41,901 nt of DNA from Acidimicrobiales bacterium (GCA_036491125.1 DASXCO010000130.1:1-41901); one strand, 5' to 3'; positions 8,724 through 17,221 are shown, numbered from the stretch's first letter. Translations and numbers: made by a program. The notes: generated by a model not told the origin, from the letters alone.

Positions 8724-10733
8724 CTACGACAGCAGCAGGAAGTTTCCGGTTCCCCAGGGTGACGCGGCAACGGCCCGCTCCACCGCCTGGGCACTGTTCC
8801 CGGCCTTGAGCGCAGCGACGATCCCGCGGTAGGCGCCACCCCTGAGGGTGTTGACCGTCGCCGTCAGGCCTTGGCTCGAGCTGGTATAGGCCTGCACGCC
8901 GATCATGGTGATGGGATGAGAGCCGGGCAAGGGCAGGGTGGTGTTGAGGGGGTTGAACTGCGCCCGGTTGCCGAAACCGCCGCCTTCGGCCGTCTCCCAG
9001 GACACGATTGCCAAGAGGTTCTGCGACGTGACAGGTGCACCGATGGCGTTCAACAGCGCCACGGCGAAGTCGTGTGGGGTGTTGATGGCGCCCGAGCTAC
9101 TGCTGCCGGTGAAGGAGGTCGAAGCAGCCGCCGGTGTCGAGGCGGGCTGGCTCTTCGGCGCTTGAGGCGTGGGGGCGGTCGGGGCCTGCGTCGTGAGTCC
9201 GGTGTTGAAGCCGACGAGGGAGTTGATGGTCTGCAGCATCGCCTGGCCGGAGCCCATCGGTCCCGGTGGGTAGAAGCCGATGGTCAGGTGGGGCCCGTTC
9301 GACACGCCTACGATCCCGGCGCCGACGGTCGAGATCTGCTGGCCCTGCACGACATGGGCGCCGACCGACACGAGGTTCGGGCCGGCGTGACCGTAGAAGA
9401 CGATCCGACCGGCCAGGGGTCCCTCGGTGATCTGCAGCACCGGAGTGTTGGGGCCGAACCCGCTGATGCCGGCGGCGATGATCGTCCCTGTGCCCATGGC
9501 GTAGAGGGGAGTGCCCCCCGGGGCGACGTAGTCGACACCCTGATCCACCGTGCCGTTGTGCAGGTACTGCCACGGGAGGGGCACTCCTGCGCCGTTCGTG
9601 GAGGTGGACGCGGAGTGCACGGAGGTCGACTGGGACTGCTTGTTGGCTGCTTCCGACGCGGCGAGGCCCTCGTAGAAGGCCCGCTCCTGCTGGAGCTTCT
9701 GGGCGGCAATCAACCGGGCCAGCCCGTCGTAGAAGGCCTGCTCCTGCTGGAGCTTCTGGGCGGCAATCAACCGGGCCAGCCCGTCGTAGAAGGCCTGCTC
9801 CTGCTGGAGCTTCTGGGCGGCAATCAACCGGGCCAGGCCGTCGTAAAAGGCCCGCTGCTGCTGGTTGGCCGGTTGCGTCTGCGCGGCCTCTTGTTGCTGC
9901 TGCTGCTGCTGGGCCGCCTTGGCCGCGGCAGCCGCCTGGAGGCCCGCCTGCTGCTTGGCCGCGGCGGCCGCCTGGAGGCCCGCCTGCTGCTGCTGGGCCG
10001 CCTTGGCCGCGGCAGCCGCCTGGAGGGCCGCCTGCTGCTGCTGGGCCGCCTTGGCCGCGGCAGCTGCCTGGAGGGCCGCCTGCTGCTGCTGGGCCGCCTT
10101 GGCCGCGGCAGCTGCCTGGAGGGCCTGCCGCTCCTGCTGCGCCTGACGGTCCTTGGCCGCCTGTGCTGCCGCAGCCGCCTGCGCCTGCTGGTGCTGCATG
10201 AGGGCGAGGCTTGCCGATCGCGTTGTCGCCGCCACCTGCTCTGTGTCGGAGGTGGTCTTCGGTGAGGGCTGTGTGGTCTTCGGTGAGGGCTGCGTGGTCT
10301 TCGGTGAGGGCTGCGTGTCTCGAGTCGTTGCACCGCTCGTCGGGCGGTCGGTCGAACCCGAGACGGCGTGGCTACCCGTACGATTGTCCGCCTTGGCGGA
10401 GGGAACCATGGTCCCCACGTTGCCGGCTGGTATGGCGCCCGGCTGAGGCAGCGTGGTAGTCACGACCTGGGCCGTGCTGGCGTGGGCGCGAACAGTCGCG
10501 GGCTGTGGGTGAATCGCTGCCGGTTGGGTCTCTGCCGTCTTGACGAGTTGGATCGGATCTGACGTCCGGTGAGGGGACGAAGAGCCGGAGACCGGAAGGA
10601 GGCTCGGCGTTTGTGACCGAGATTGCTTTGACAGCGCGTTGTACAGGATGACAGCCGCGGAGCTCAATGCGGCGGGCACGATCATGATTGCTGTCATGAG
10701 CATGCGAAGCCAACGCCGGGAATGAACTCGCAT
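8724..10733 (-). CDS. Envelope protein: TM anchor, A/Q-rich repeats, degenerate M23 domain, NPLNT-type C-terminal domain
   Basis: A 669-aa protein starting at ATG 10733 behind a strong AGGAGGGGAGG box. In order: a membrane anchor or signal at residues 8-32; a Pro/Thr-rich linker with three TQPSPKT repeats (140-160); an Ala/Gln helical region with a 16-residue repeat (about 203-281); a 19-residue AFYDGLARLIAAQKLQQEQ-type repeat (295-358); an M23/LytM-like domain (about 390-490); a Pro/Ala linker; and a C-terminal domain (553-669) with SWETAEGGG, NPLNTT and a GVQAY/TL pattern seen in lysozyme-like actinobacterial and phage proteins. In the M23 part the first zinc His is Asp397 and the HLH motif is HLT (482-484), so it should not be a zinc peptidase. 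A binding or regulatory role at the cell wall is inference. Confidence 0.8.
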   Translation of the reverse strand: MRVHSRRWLRMLMTAIMIVPAALSSAAVILYNALSKQSRSQTPSLLPVSGSSSPHRTSDPIQLVKTAETQPAAIHPQPATVRAHASTAQVVTTTLPQPGAIPAGNVGTMVPSAKADNRTGSHAVSGSTDRPTSGATTRDTQPSPKTTQPSPKTTQPSPKTTSDTEQVAATTRSASLALMQHQQAQAAAAAQAAKDRQAQQERQALQAAAAAKAAQQQQAALQAAAAAKAAQQQQAALQAAAAAKAAQQQQAGLQAAAAAKQQAGLQAAAAAKAAQQQQQQQEAAQTQPANQQQRAFYDGLARLIAAQKLQQEQAFYDGLARLIAAQKLQQEQAFYDGLARLIAAQKLQQERAFYEGLAASEAANKQSQSTSVHSASTSTNGAGVPLPWQYLHNGTVDQGVDYVAPGGTPLYAMGTGTIIAAGISGFGPNTPVLQITEGPLAGRIVFYGHAGPNLVSVGAHVVQGQQISTVGAGIVGVSNGPHLTIGFYPPGPMGSGQAMLQTINSLVGFNTGLTTQAPTAPTPQAPKSQPASTPAAASTSFTGSSSSGAINTPHDFAVALLNAIGAPVTSQNLLAIVSWETAEGGGFGNRAQFNPLNTTLPLPGSHPITMIGVQAYTSSSQGLTATVNTLRGGAYRGIVAALKAGNSAQAVERAVAASPWGTGNFLLLS
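9660..9851 (-). repeat. 57-bp tandem repeat inside the envelope protein gene
   Basis: Three nearly identical 57-bp units plus a partial fourth encode AFYDGLARLIAAQKLQQE(Q/R). The near identity at DNA level, including third codon positions, indicates recent expansion or ongoing homogenisation and makes copy number likely to vary between strains. Confidence 0.9.
9891..10127 (-). repeat. 48-bp Ala/Gln-coding tandem repeat
   Basis: About five imperfect units encode ALQAAAAAKAAQQQQ-type repeats, with one unit shortened and a final poly-Gln run coded by a CTG/CAG-rich tract. Strand-slippage is likely here; assembly errors are also possible. Confidence 0.85.
10254..10316 (-). repeat. 21-bp tandem repeat encoding TQPSPKT
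   Basis: Three consecutive 21-bp units with one or two base differences, in the Pro/Thr linker after the membrane anchor of the same gene. Confidence 0.85.
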
Positions 10734-11405
10734 GTGCCTCCCCTCCTTCTCGCGTGTATGGCGATAGCGATAGCGCCCAGTTACTCGAGACGCGGAGAAA
10801 CTGTAAACAGTGGAGAAGGTTCTGCCAAGGGGAAATGTTTGGTTTACCTAACGCTGGTTTTCTCATAATGGTCAAGTTAATGTCACGATCATCTTACACG
10901 CGTGTGATTTCTTTTCATCATCGGCTTCAGGGGCGGGCTTTAAGGGGAAAGAGACAGGCAACACGACCCGGCCTGTCTCCGCGAGGTCAACCCAGCACTG
11001 CACCCGATCCGTCACCCCATCGCCACCGCTCCGCGACGACATCCGCCCCGGCCCGGCGCCCTGCCCGCCAGAAGGAGTGGCTCTCGCCAGCTTCGCCTCG
11101 GTAGCGGGTCCGCCCCCGACGGCCGGCCGGCCACTCTCATGAAGTCCCAGCGGGTTCTCGCACCGTCATTGAGCCCGGGTTCGGCTGCGCCCCTCGCCGA
11201 GCAGCTCCTGGATCAGGGCCGCCAGCCCACCACAGGTGACTACCAGGCAGAGAGAACACGCCACCTATTTCCATTCATCGAGGTGGCGGCTACCTCCCAG
11301 TTCGGCGTGATCTATCGGTCCCGGTTGACCAGTACCCGCGCTACCAGTTGTTCATTACCGCAGAGGGTCCCCCTCGGAGAGTGCGGCCCCTGAACCTTGA
11401 GTCGG
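10734..11405. other. Long non-coding interval upstream of the envelope protein gene
   Basis: About 670 bp without a convincing gene. Bases 10,790-10,950 are clearly more A+T-rich than the surroundings and would contain the promoter of the minus-strand envelope gene; a weak TTGACC...TTAGGT pair lies around 10,845-10,875 on that strand. I looked for c-di-AMP or other riboswitch signatures there and did not recognise one. Short frames between 11,000 and 11,400 lack ribosome sites and recognisable domains. Confidence 0.5.
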
Positions 11406-11909
11406 TCAGGCACTCGTCCGGGACGACGAACGGTCCGGGATGTACGAGTGCCGGCCCCCGTTCGTCGACGACGTCGCGCTGCCGCGCCGCCTGGAAGCGG
11501 ACCTGCTGGTCGCGTCCGGAGGAGGAGGGGGGGGTGTCTCGATGGCGCGCATCATGCGGGTGGCGCCGACCCAGTCGTGGCGGGCGCCGTCGAGGGGCCA
11601 GGACCCGGCGTCGACCGACCGTGTCTCGAGAAGCTCCGGCCCTTCAGTGCTCGGTTCCCTCCTCGGGCTCGTGCGTCGGCGGGCGACACCCGTCAAGCCG
11701 GCCACCACCAGGGCCGAACCGGTCAGCAGTCCGGCGAGGACCGGGACCGACCCCCCGAACGGCTCCAGGTCCTCCGCCTCGAGCAGGGAGAGGATGCCGA
11801 GGAGGACAAGGGACACGGCGGCGGCGCCCAGCAGGGGCCCCCACTCGACCAGGGGATGAGGCCCAAGGACGGGCTCCTTTCCCGACGGTCTGGCGATTGA
11901 CCAGCTCAT
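11406..11909 (-). CDS. Doubtful small membrane protein
   Basis: A 167-aa frame from ATG 11909. Its first ~75 residues are plausible: two hydrophobic helices (about residues 24-44 and 53-74) separated by an acidic loop, the pattern of a small two-helix membrane protein. From about residue 120 onward, after a run of six prolines coded by an eight-G homopolymer near 11,527-11,534, the sequence becomes Ser/Arg-rich and unlike a real protein. In that part the opposite strand has equally good codon bias. Either the true gene is frameshifted at the homopolymer, or only the N-terminal half is real, or the frame is spurious. The ribosome site is weak. No family recognised. Confidence 0.35.
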   Translation of the reverse strand: MSWSIARPSGKEPVLGPHPLVEWGPLLGAAAVSLVLLGILSLLEAEDLEPFGGSVPVLAGLLTGSALVVAGLTGVARRRTSPRREPSTEGPELLETRSVDAGSWPLDGARHDWVGATRMMRAIETPPPPPPDATSRSASRRRGSATSSTNGGRHSYIPDRSSSRTSA

Positions 11910-12155
11910 TCAGCGCTCTGCCCCTCGACCCAACGACTTCGACCCAGCAATCTCGAAAGGCCAGAATCTTAGCGCCCGTGACGCGGGCGACTTTCCGGAG
12001 GATCGGGCTCGCGTCGCCCCCCGTACGGGGGAGGACGCACCCCTTCGTCAGACGGGGGGAGCTCCTCAACGGAAACGTGACGGTCGTCGCCTCCGCCTGA
12101 CGTCGCCGGACCGACCAGCCCAGCGCGTTGCGAGAGACTAGAACACAGGCTGCCG

Positions 12156-13724
12156 ATGACCGCGCGACCCAACGTCCTCTTCGTCATCACCGACCAGGAG
12201 CGCCACTGGGAATGGATCCCGGGCGAGCTCCGGGACCGCCTCCCGCATCGACGACGGCTGCTCGGCGCCGGCACCGAGTTGACCCGGCACTACACGCACT
12301 CCTCGCCCTGTTCGCCCTCCCGGGCCACCCTCGTCACCGGACAGTACGTGCCCGAGCACGGGGTCACCGACAACGTGTTCGTCGAGCCCGCGCACCCCGA
12401 CCTCCACGACGCCACGCCGACCGTCGGCCGGCTGCTGGGGGAGGCGGGGTACCGGACCGCCTACGTGGGCAAATGGCACCTGTCCTACGGCAACCCCAGG
12501 ATGGAGCGCTACGGCTACGGCGACTGGCAGGGCGAGGACTGGGCCTGGACCGGACTCGCCGGTACCGGTACCCATTTCGATCCGCTCATCGCCGGGCAGG
12601 CGGCCACTTGGCTGCGCGAGCACGGACGCTCACCCACGCCGTGGTTCCTCACCGTCGGTCTCGTCAACCCCCACGACATCCACTGGTACCCGGCCGACCA
12701 ACCGTGGTACCAGGACGCCCATCGGGAAGAGATCGCGGCGGTCAACGAGATGCTGGCCCCGCCCATCCCCGGTCAACCCGGTGTAGCTCCCTTCACCGAT
12801 GGCTACGACGAGCTCTTCGACCTCCCGGAGAACTTCGAGGACTCGCTCGACGCCAAGCCTGCGGTGCACAAGCAGTGGCGGTTCGAGGAGCTGCACTCCA
12901 TCTTCGGGCATCTGGACTATGGCGATGTCCGGAGCTGGCAGCGGGCCCTGGACTACTACTTCAGGCTGCACGAGATGAGCGACGTCCAGCTCGGCATCAT
13001 CCTGGCGGCGCTCGACGACATCGGTGGCTGGAACGACACGGTGGTGGTCCTGACCAGCGACCACGGGGACATGTGCGGATCCCACGGCCTGGTCAACAAG
13101 GGCCCGTTCGCCTACGAGGAGATCATGCATGTCCCGCTCTCGGTGCGGATTCCGGGGGTCACCGCAGAAGGAAGCAGCATGGACGGGCTCACGTCCTCGG
13201 CCGACATCGTCCCGACCATCTGCGAGCTGGCCGGCGTGACCGACACCTCGTCGCTGTCGGGCCTGAGCCTCGTCCCGCTCCTCGACGGACGGGAGACATC
13301 GGTACGCGACCACGTCCTCTTCGCCCAGAGCCAGGCCTGGTACCGAAGCTGCGTGGCCCACCGCTTCGCGCTCCGTGGCGTCTTCGACGGCCGGTTCAAG
13401 TACGTCCACTACTACGGGGTCGGCGGCGGTGTGGACAGCGTCGGTCAGGGCCTGCCCTGGGCGCAGGAGATGACGGTCGGGCCCGATGCCGACCCCTGGG
13501 ACCAGGAGCACGAGCTCTATGACCTGCACGACGACCCGGGGGAGCTTGTCAACCTGGCCGCCGACGTCTCCCGCAGCAAGGAGGTCCGAGACCGGTTCGA
13601 GCACCTGCGCCAACTCGAGGGGTCGGCGTTCACCCACAGCCGTCCCCCCGAACCGAGCGGCGGGTCCAGCCATCAAGCCGGCATGATGGACCGGGCCGAG
13701 GAGTTCCGCCAGCGCGGTCGGTAG
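12156..13724 (+). CDS. Sulfatase (formylglycine-dependent, CxPSR type)
   Basis: A 522-aa alkaline-phosphatase-superfamily sulfatase. The N-terminus carries the metal-binding strand NVLFVITDQE. The signature CSPSR at Cys52-Arg56, followed by ATLVTGQ, is the cysteine-type site converted to formylglycine. GKWHL and a later LTSDHGDMCGSHG block supply further catalytic and metal-binding residues. There is no signal peptide, so it appears cytoplasmic unless exported by another route. The family hydrolyses sulfate esters, and some members act on phosphonates or choline sulfate; the substrate is unknown. The formylglycine-generating enzyme it would need is not in the window. The gene stands alone, followed by an L,D-transpeptidase on the same strand after 180 bp. 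Confidence 0.92.
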   Translation: MTARPNVLFVITDQERHWEWIPGELRDRLPHRRRLLGAGTELTRHYTHSSPCSPSRATLVTGQYVPEHGVTDNVFVEPAHPDLHDATPTVGRLLGEAGYRTAYVGKWHLSYGNPRMERYGYGDWQGEDWAWTGLAGTGTHFDPLIAGQAATWLREHGRSPTPWFLTVGLVNPHDIHWYPADQPWYQDAHREEIAAVNEMLAPPIPGQPGVAPFTDGYDELFDLPENFEDSLDAKPAVHKQWRFEELHSIFGHLDYGDVRSWQRALDYYFRLHEMSDVQLGIILAALDDIGGWNDTVVVLTSDHGDMCGSHGLVNKGPFAYEEIMHVPLSVRIPGVTAEGSSMDGLTSSADIVPTICELAGVTDTSSLSGLSLVPLLDGRETSVRDHVLFAQSQAWYRSCVAHRFALRGVFDGRFKYVHYYGVGGGVDSVGQGLPWAQEMTVGPDADPWDQEHELYDLHDDPGELVNLAADVSRSKEVRDRFEHLRQLEGSAFTHSRPPEPSGGSSHQAGMMDRAEEFRQRGR

Positions 13725-13906
13725 CCAGAACCCGACCCTCGGGCCGCGGTCCCGCGGAGCAGGTCGCGCTCCACCTCTTGTCGAAATTGGGCGCGATGGC
13801 TGCAGACGCGACGCCCACTTTCAGCCCGCGGCCAGAGCACGATCCGCGGGCGCCACGGGGCGCTTGTAGGATGCTGTCTCTGGGCAAGCCGCAGCAGGGA
13901 GCGGCG

Positions 13907-14818
13907 ATGATCGCTGGGAGTCGACGGGGCATGGGAGCGGGGCGTCGAGGATCTCGGCTGGTGCCCGGGTCGCGATGGTGGACCACGGCGCCGGCCCTTG
14001 CTGGGGCTACCCTCGCGGCCCTGCTGGTCGCCGGTTGTGGCAGCTCAGGCAACCAGGCGGTGCCGACGTCCGGCCGCTCCCGGAGCCCAGCGGCGGGGGC
14101 CGCACCGACCACCACGCCCTCGACGCTGATGCCTGCGCCGACCACCGTGCCGCCGACCACCGTGCCACCGACGAACAGGCTCTCGAGCGCACCGGCCACT
14201 CCGCCAGCTCCGGCGCCCGCGCCCGCACCCCTCGGTCCCGGTTCCAGCGGGCCGGCCGTCCTTGCCCTGCAGCAGCGATTGACCTCGATGGGCTACTGGA
14301 TGGGAGCCCCCGACGGGCACTTCGGCGATACGACCACGCAGGCTGTCTACGCCCTCCAGAAGGCCGCTGGTCTCGGTCGTGACGGTCTCGTCGGCCCCGC
14401 CACGAGCGCGGCGATCGCCCAGGGTGTCGTTCCGCATCCCCGCAGCACATCGGGTCACGTGATCGAGGTGGACCTCCAGCGCGATCTCCTGATGCTGGTC
14501 TCGGACGGCAAGCTCCAGTACGTGCTCAACACCTCGACGGGGGGCGGTTACACGTACACCGACCAGGGGACGACCTCGGTCGCCGACACGCCCGTCGGCC
14601 AGTTCCACGTCTTCCGGCAGGTCGACGGGATGGTGACCAACAGTCTCGGCCAGCTCTGGCGGCCCAAGTTCTTCGACGGCGGATTCGCGGTGCACGGCGA
14701 CAGCGACGTACCTCCGTACCCGGTCTCGCACGGCTGTGCCCGCGTCAGCAATGAGGCGATCGACTGGATCTGGTCCAACAACCTGGCGCCCATCGGCACG
14801 GAGGTCTGGGTGTATTGA
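13907..14818 (+). CDS. L,D-transpeptidase lipoprotein with peptidoglycan-binding domain
   Basis: A 303-aa protein from ATG 13907, chosen for the AGGGAGC box just upstream; longer in-frame starts have none. A twin-basic-rich N-terminus leads into a hydrophobic helix ending in a lipobox (LLVAGC, Cys44). A Pro/Thr/Ala spacer (50-108) is followed by a PG_binding_1 domain (about 110-170) and a YkuD catalytic domain (about 184-303). The catalytic motif is complete: His263 in VHGDSD and Ser274-His275-Gly276-Cys277-x-Arg279. Such enzymes form 3-3 crosslinks between meso-diaminopimelate residues of peptidoglycan or attach proteins to it, acting outside the membrane. The window encodes a second, divergent family member at 32,632. 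Confidence 0.93.
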   Translation: MIAGSRRGMGAGRRGSRLVPGSRWWTTAPALAGATLAALLVAGCGSSGNQAVPTSGRSRSPAAGAAPTTTPSTLMPAPTTVPPTTVPPTNRLSSAPATPPAPAPAPAPLGPGSSGPAVLALQQRLTSMGYWMGAPDGHFGDTTTQAVYALQKAAGLGRDGLVGPATSAAIAQGVVPHPRSTSGHVIEVDLQRDLLMLVSDGKLQYVLNTSTGGGYTYTDQGTTSVADTPVGQFHVFRQVDGMVTNSLGQLWRPKFFDGGFAVHGDSDVPPYPVSHGCARVSNEAIDWIWSNNLAPIGTEVWVY

Positions 14819-14827
14819 GCCCTCAAC

Positions 14828-14858
14828 GCCGTCGTGTGACGCTGCCAGTACCGACGGC
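14828..14858. terminator. Hairpin between convergent genes
   Basis: GCCGTCG (14828-14834) pairs perfectly with CGACGGC (14852-14858) around a 17-base loop, directly after the L,D-transpeptidase stop and overlapping the end of the minus-strand gene. No T-tract follows. Confidence 0.3.
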
Positions 14859-15211
14859 TAGGTAGCGCCCGACACCACGTGTGAGTGGCTGGTGGCCCGC
14901 TGGGGCATGGTCGACGGTGGGGCCAGCGCTGCCGGCTGCGACGAGGTCGTGGGGGGGGAGGTCGGCTGGGGAGCCGCGGCTGAGGGAGAGGTGGCTGCGG
15001 GTGACGTGGTAGCGGGGCTCGCCGGTGCCGGGGCGCTGGCGTGACCGGGGGTCGTGTGGGCGACGTAGGCGGCCACGGCACCGACGGCGGCAACGCTGGC
15101 CACCGCCAGCGACCTGGTGATCCTCCTGAGCCGACGCAGGGCCTGATCACGGTCGGTGCTCTGCATCGCGCGGCCCGGGTGCGGTCGCCGGGCGAGGCCT
15201 CGCTGATCCAT
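14858..15211 (-). CDS. Small membrane-anchored Pro/Thr/Ala-rich protein
   Basis: A 117-aa frame: a basic N-terminus (RRLRRITRS), one transmembrane helix (about residues 34-52), then a low-complexity tail of about 60 residues rich in Ala, Pro, Ser and Thr that should lie outside the cell. An internal ATG at codon 16 is an alternative start. The composition is typical of actinobacterial wall-spanning linkers, but no domain follows the linker, so the exposed end is only a short His/Ser-containing tail. It is divergent from the membrane protein at 15,322 and close to a histidine kinase/response regulator pair. No function recognised. Confidence 0.55.
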   Translation of the reverse strand: MDQRGLARRPHPGRAMQSTDRDQALRRLRRITRSLAVASVAAVGAVAAYVAHTTPGHASAPAPASPATTSPAATSPSAAAPQPTSPPTTSSQPAALAPPSTMPQRATSHSHVVSGAT

Positions 15212-15321
15212 GTGTCCGACCGTAAGGGTCGAGCCTTACGGGGACATGAAGCCGGGCGCGTCTCGGCCTTCATGTTGGCTTCAGGAACTTCTCGTAGCTT
15301 TGCCACGAGAGGACATCGACC

Positions 15322-15969
15322 GTGACCCGACCCCCGATATCGTCCGGGCCCCGTTCAAGCACGGGGGAGGGCAACGTTGACGCCGGCGTCGAGGGCAACG
15401 CTCGGCTCACCGGGTCCAACTCCGCCCTGCTGATCGCCCTTCTCGCCATCGAGGGGGCGACGATCCTGTCGATCCGGTCGCTGCTCAGTCCCCACGTCTT
15501 CGTCGGGATGCTCTTGATCCCCCCGGTGGCGCTCAAGACCGGGAGCACGCTGTACCGTTTCCTGCGCTACTACCAGGGGGTGCCCGCCTACCGCCGAAAG
15601 GGCCCGCCCGCATGGGCCCTCCGTCTCCTTGGACCGTTCGTGGTCATCCTGACCGCGGTGGTGCTGGGCAGTGGGGTGGGTCTCATGCTGGTCGCCGACC
15701 CTTGGCGACAACGCCTCCTTTTCGTGCACAAGGCCAGCTTCGTGTTGTGGTTCGGCGCCATGACCATCCACGTCCTCGGCCACCTGACGGAGACCGCCCG
15801 CTTCGCCCCCAAGGACTGGATCAGCCGGGCGGGACGCCGTTGGCCCAGGGCCAGCGCCCGCCGTTGGGCGCTGGTGGTCAGCCTGCTGGCGGGTGCCCTC
15901 CTGGGCTGGTGGTTTCTCGGCCGGGTGGGCAGCTACCTGGCAACGTCTCCCCACGGTCACGGGGGCTGA
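15322..15969 (+). CDS. Four-helix membrane protein, cytochrome b561/DUF4405-like
   Basis: A 215-aa protein from GTG 15322, with GAGAGG upstream. After a ~30-residue polar leader it has four or five hydrophobic helices. Histidines sit at helix positions that could bind heme b: SPHVFVG in the second helix, and VHKASF and HVLGHL in a later pair. The arrangement resembles cytochrome b561- or DUF4405-type electron-transfer proteins, but heme binding is inference. Its last 92 bp overlap the 3' end of the convergent histidine kinase gene, an unusually long antisense overlap. A redox-linked role with the neighbouring two-component system is possible. Confidence 0.7.
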   Translation: MTRPPISSGPRSSTGEGNVDAGVEGNARLTGSNSALLIALLAIEGATILSIRSLLSPHVFVGMLLIPPVALKTGSTLYRFLRYYQGVPAYRRKGPPAWALRLLGPFVVILTAVVLGSGVGLMLVADPWRQRLLFVHKASFVLWFGAMTIHVLGHLTETARFAPKDWISRAGRRWPRASARRWALVVSLLAGALLGWWFLGRVGSYLATSPHGHGG

Positions 15970-17221
15970 CGACACTGTCGACAGGGCTGGAGTCACCGCC
16001 AGTGCCGGATGGCCACGAGACTTCCATGCGAGCTCCGCCGGTGGGGGCGTCGCCGATGCTCCAGCGTCCACCCGTCGACCGCACGACCGAGTCGGCGATT
16101 GCCAGCCCGAGGCCGGCCCCTCCCTTCTGGTCCGTCGCCCGATGGAAGCGTTCGAACAGCAGGCCTCGCTCCTCGGGCGGGATGCCGGGGCCACTGTCCT
16201 CCACTGCACAGAACGCCCGACCCCCGGATTGTCCCACCACCACCCGGACCACGCCGCCGATGCTCGAGTAGCGACAGGCGTTGTCGAGCAGCGCGCCAAT
16301 GAGCCGGTCGATCCACTCAGGCGGGGCCTTGACCCGCACCGGAGTCGGGGCGATGTGCTCGACCGAGAGCCGCAGCTCTCGGGCGGCTGCGACGGGAACG
16401 AATCGGCCGGCACAGTCCTCGGCGACGGCCAAGAGGTCGAGTGGCTCCTCGCCCGGGCGCAACGGCTCCGAGTCGAACCGAGCCAACCACAGAAGGTCAT
16501 CGACGATGCGCCTCAGGCGTCTGCCCTCGCCTGCGACCCGCTCGAGGCTGGCCTTGTAGTAGCTGGCGTCACGGTGGTTGCGGAGGGCCAGCCCCACCTC
16601 GGCCTCGATGACGCTGAGAGGAGTGCGCAGCTCATGAGAGGCGTCGGCGGTGAACTCCAACTGCCGCCGGCGGGCCTGCTCGACCGGCGCCGAGGCATTG
16701 AGCCCGATGGCCAGGGACCCGAAGTACAGCGCGGCCAGCAGTACGGGACCGACCAGGATCTCGGAGGCAATGAGGATCCCCCTCACGTGGGTGGCCTGGG
16801 CCAAGCTCTGTCCGGCCACCGCCCAATGGCCCCCCAGCGGCGACGCCGCCAGCCGGAAGGTGCCCGAGCCCAAGGTTGCGGTCGTGGGATGCGTCGTCGA
16901 CCAGGATCGGCGGGGGAGAGAGGGAGCGTTCGGAGTCACTGCCACTCCTGGCCCTTGTGGGCCGGCGGTCCAGAGGAAGACCGGAGCCTCGTTCGGATCG
17001 CCGTCTTCCCGGTCGGCTTCGGACCGGAGGGGCGGCACCTGGTGTCGGGCGTCGGCCAGCCTCTCGTGGAGTCGCTGATCAAGCTCCCCGGTGAGACGAT
17101 GGCCCACCAGCACATCGAGAGCCAGGACCACAACCACGTAGACCACGGCGATCACCGCCGTGGTGATCGCTGCGACTCGGGCGGCGTGTCCGAGGCGGGG
17201 TCTCCAGCGCAACCAAGTCAC
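15878..17221 (-). CDS. Sensor histidine kinase
   Basis: A 447-aa kinase from GTG 17221, whose start overlaps the stop of the response regulator (GTGA). TM1 spans about residues 12-38, an extracytoplasmic sensor region 39-149, and TM2 150-173. The HisKA domain has the H-box ASHELRTPLS with His196. The ATPase domain shows the N-box DNACRYS (Asn314), the G1 motif EDSGPGIP and the G2 motif GAGLGLAIADS. A polar Pro/Gly-rich tail of about 45 residues follows the ATPase fold and is coded antisense to the convergent membrane-protein gene. No HAMP domain is obvious between TM2 and the H-box. It should phosphorylate the adjacent OmpR-type regulator; the signal is unknown. Confidence 0.93.
   Translation of the reverse strand: MTWLRWRPRLGHAARVAAITTAVIAVVYVVVVLALDVLVGHRLTGELDQRLHERLADARHQVPPLRSEADREDGDPNEAPVFLWTAGPQGPGVAVTPNAPSLPRRSWSTTHPTTATLGSGTFRLAASPLGGHWAVAGQSLAQATHVRGILIASEILVGPVLLAALYFGSLAIGLNASAPVEQARRRQLEFTADASHELRTPLSVIEAEVGLALRNHRDASYYKASLERVAGEGRRLRRIVDDLLWLARFDSEPLRPGEEPLDLLAVAEDCAGRFVPVAAARELRLSVEHIAPTPVRVKAPPEWIDRLIGALLDNACRYSSIGGVVRVVVGQSGGRAFCAVEDSGPGIPPEERGLLFERFHRATDQKGGAGLGLAIADSVVRSTGGRWSIGDAPTGGARMEVSWPSGTGGDSSPVDSVVSPRDRGETLPGSCPPGRETTSPGGHPPAG

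Noticed and set aside
8871-10265. 464-codon plus-strand Leu/Gly-rich frame with LLLLLGRLGRGS repeats
   Set aside because: It is the antisense of the Ala/Gln and 57-bp repeats of the envelope protein gene; the repetitive hydrophobic pattern is a by-product.
10740-10960. Possible riboswitch (c-di-AMP type) before the envelope protein gene
   Set aside because: I could not find the conserved core segments of that or another class on the minus strand.
12128-13676. Long open frames overlapping the sulfatase on both strands (464 aa plus, 348 aa minus)
   Set aside because: The sulfatase frame has the CxPSR motif and full-length homology features; the others are shadow frames without domains.
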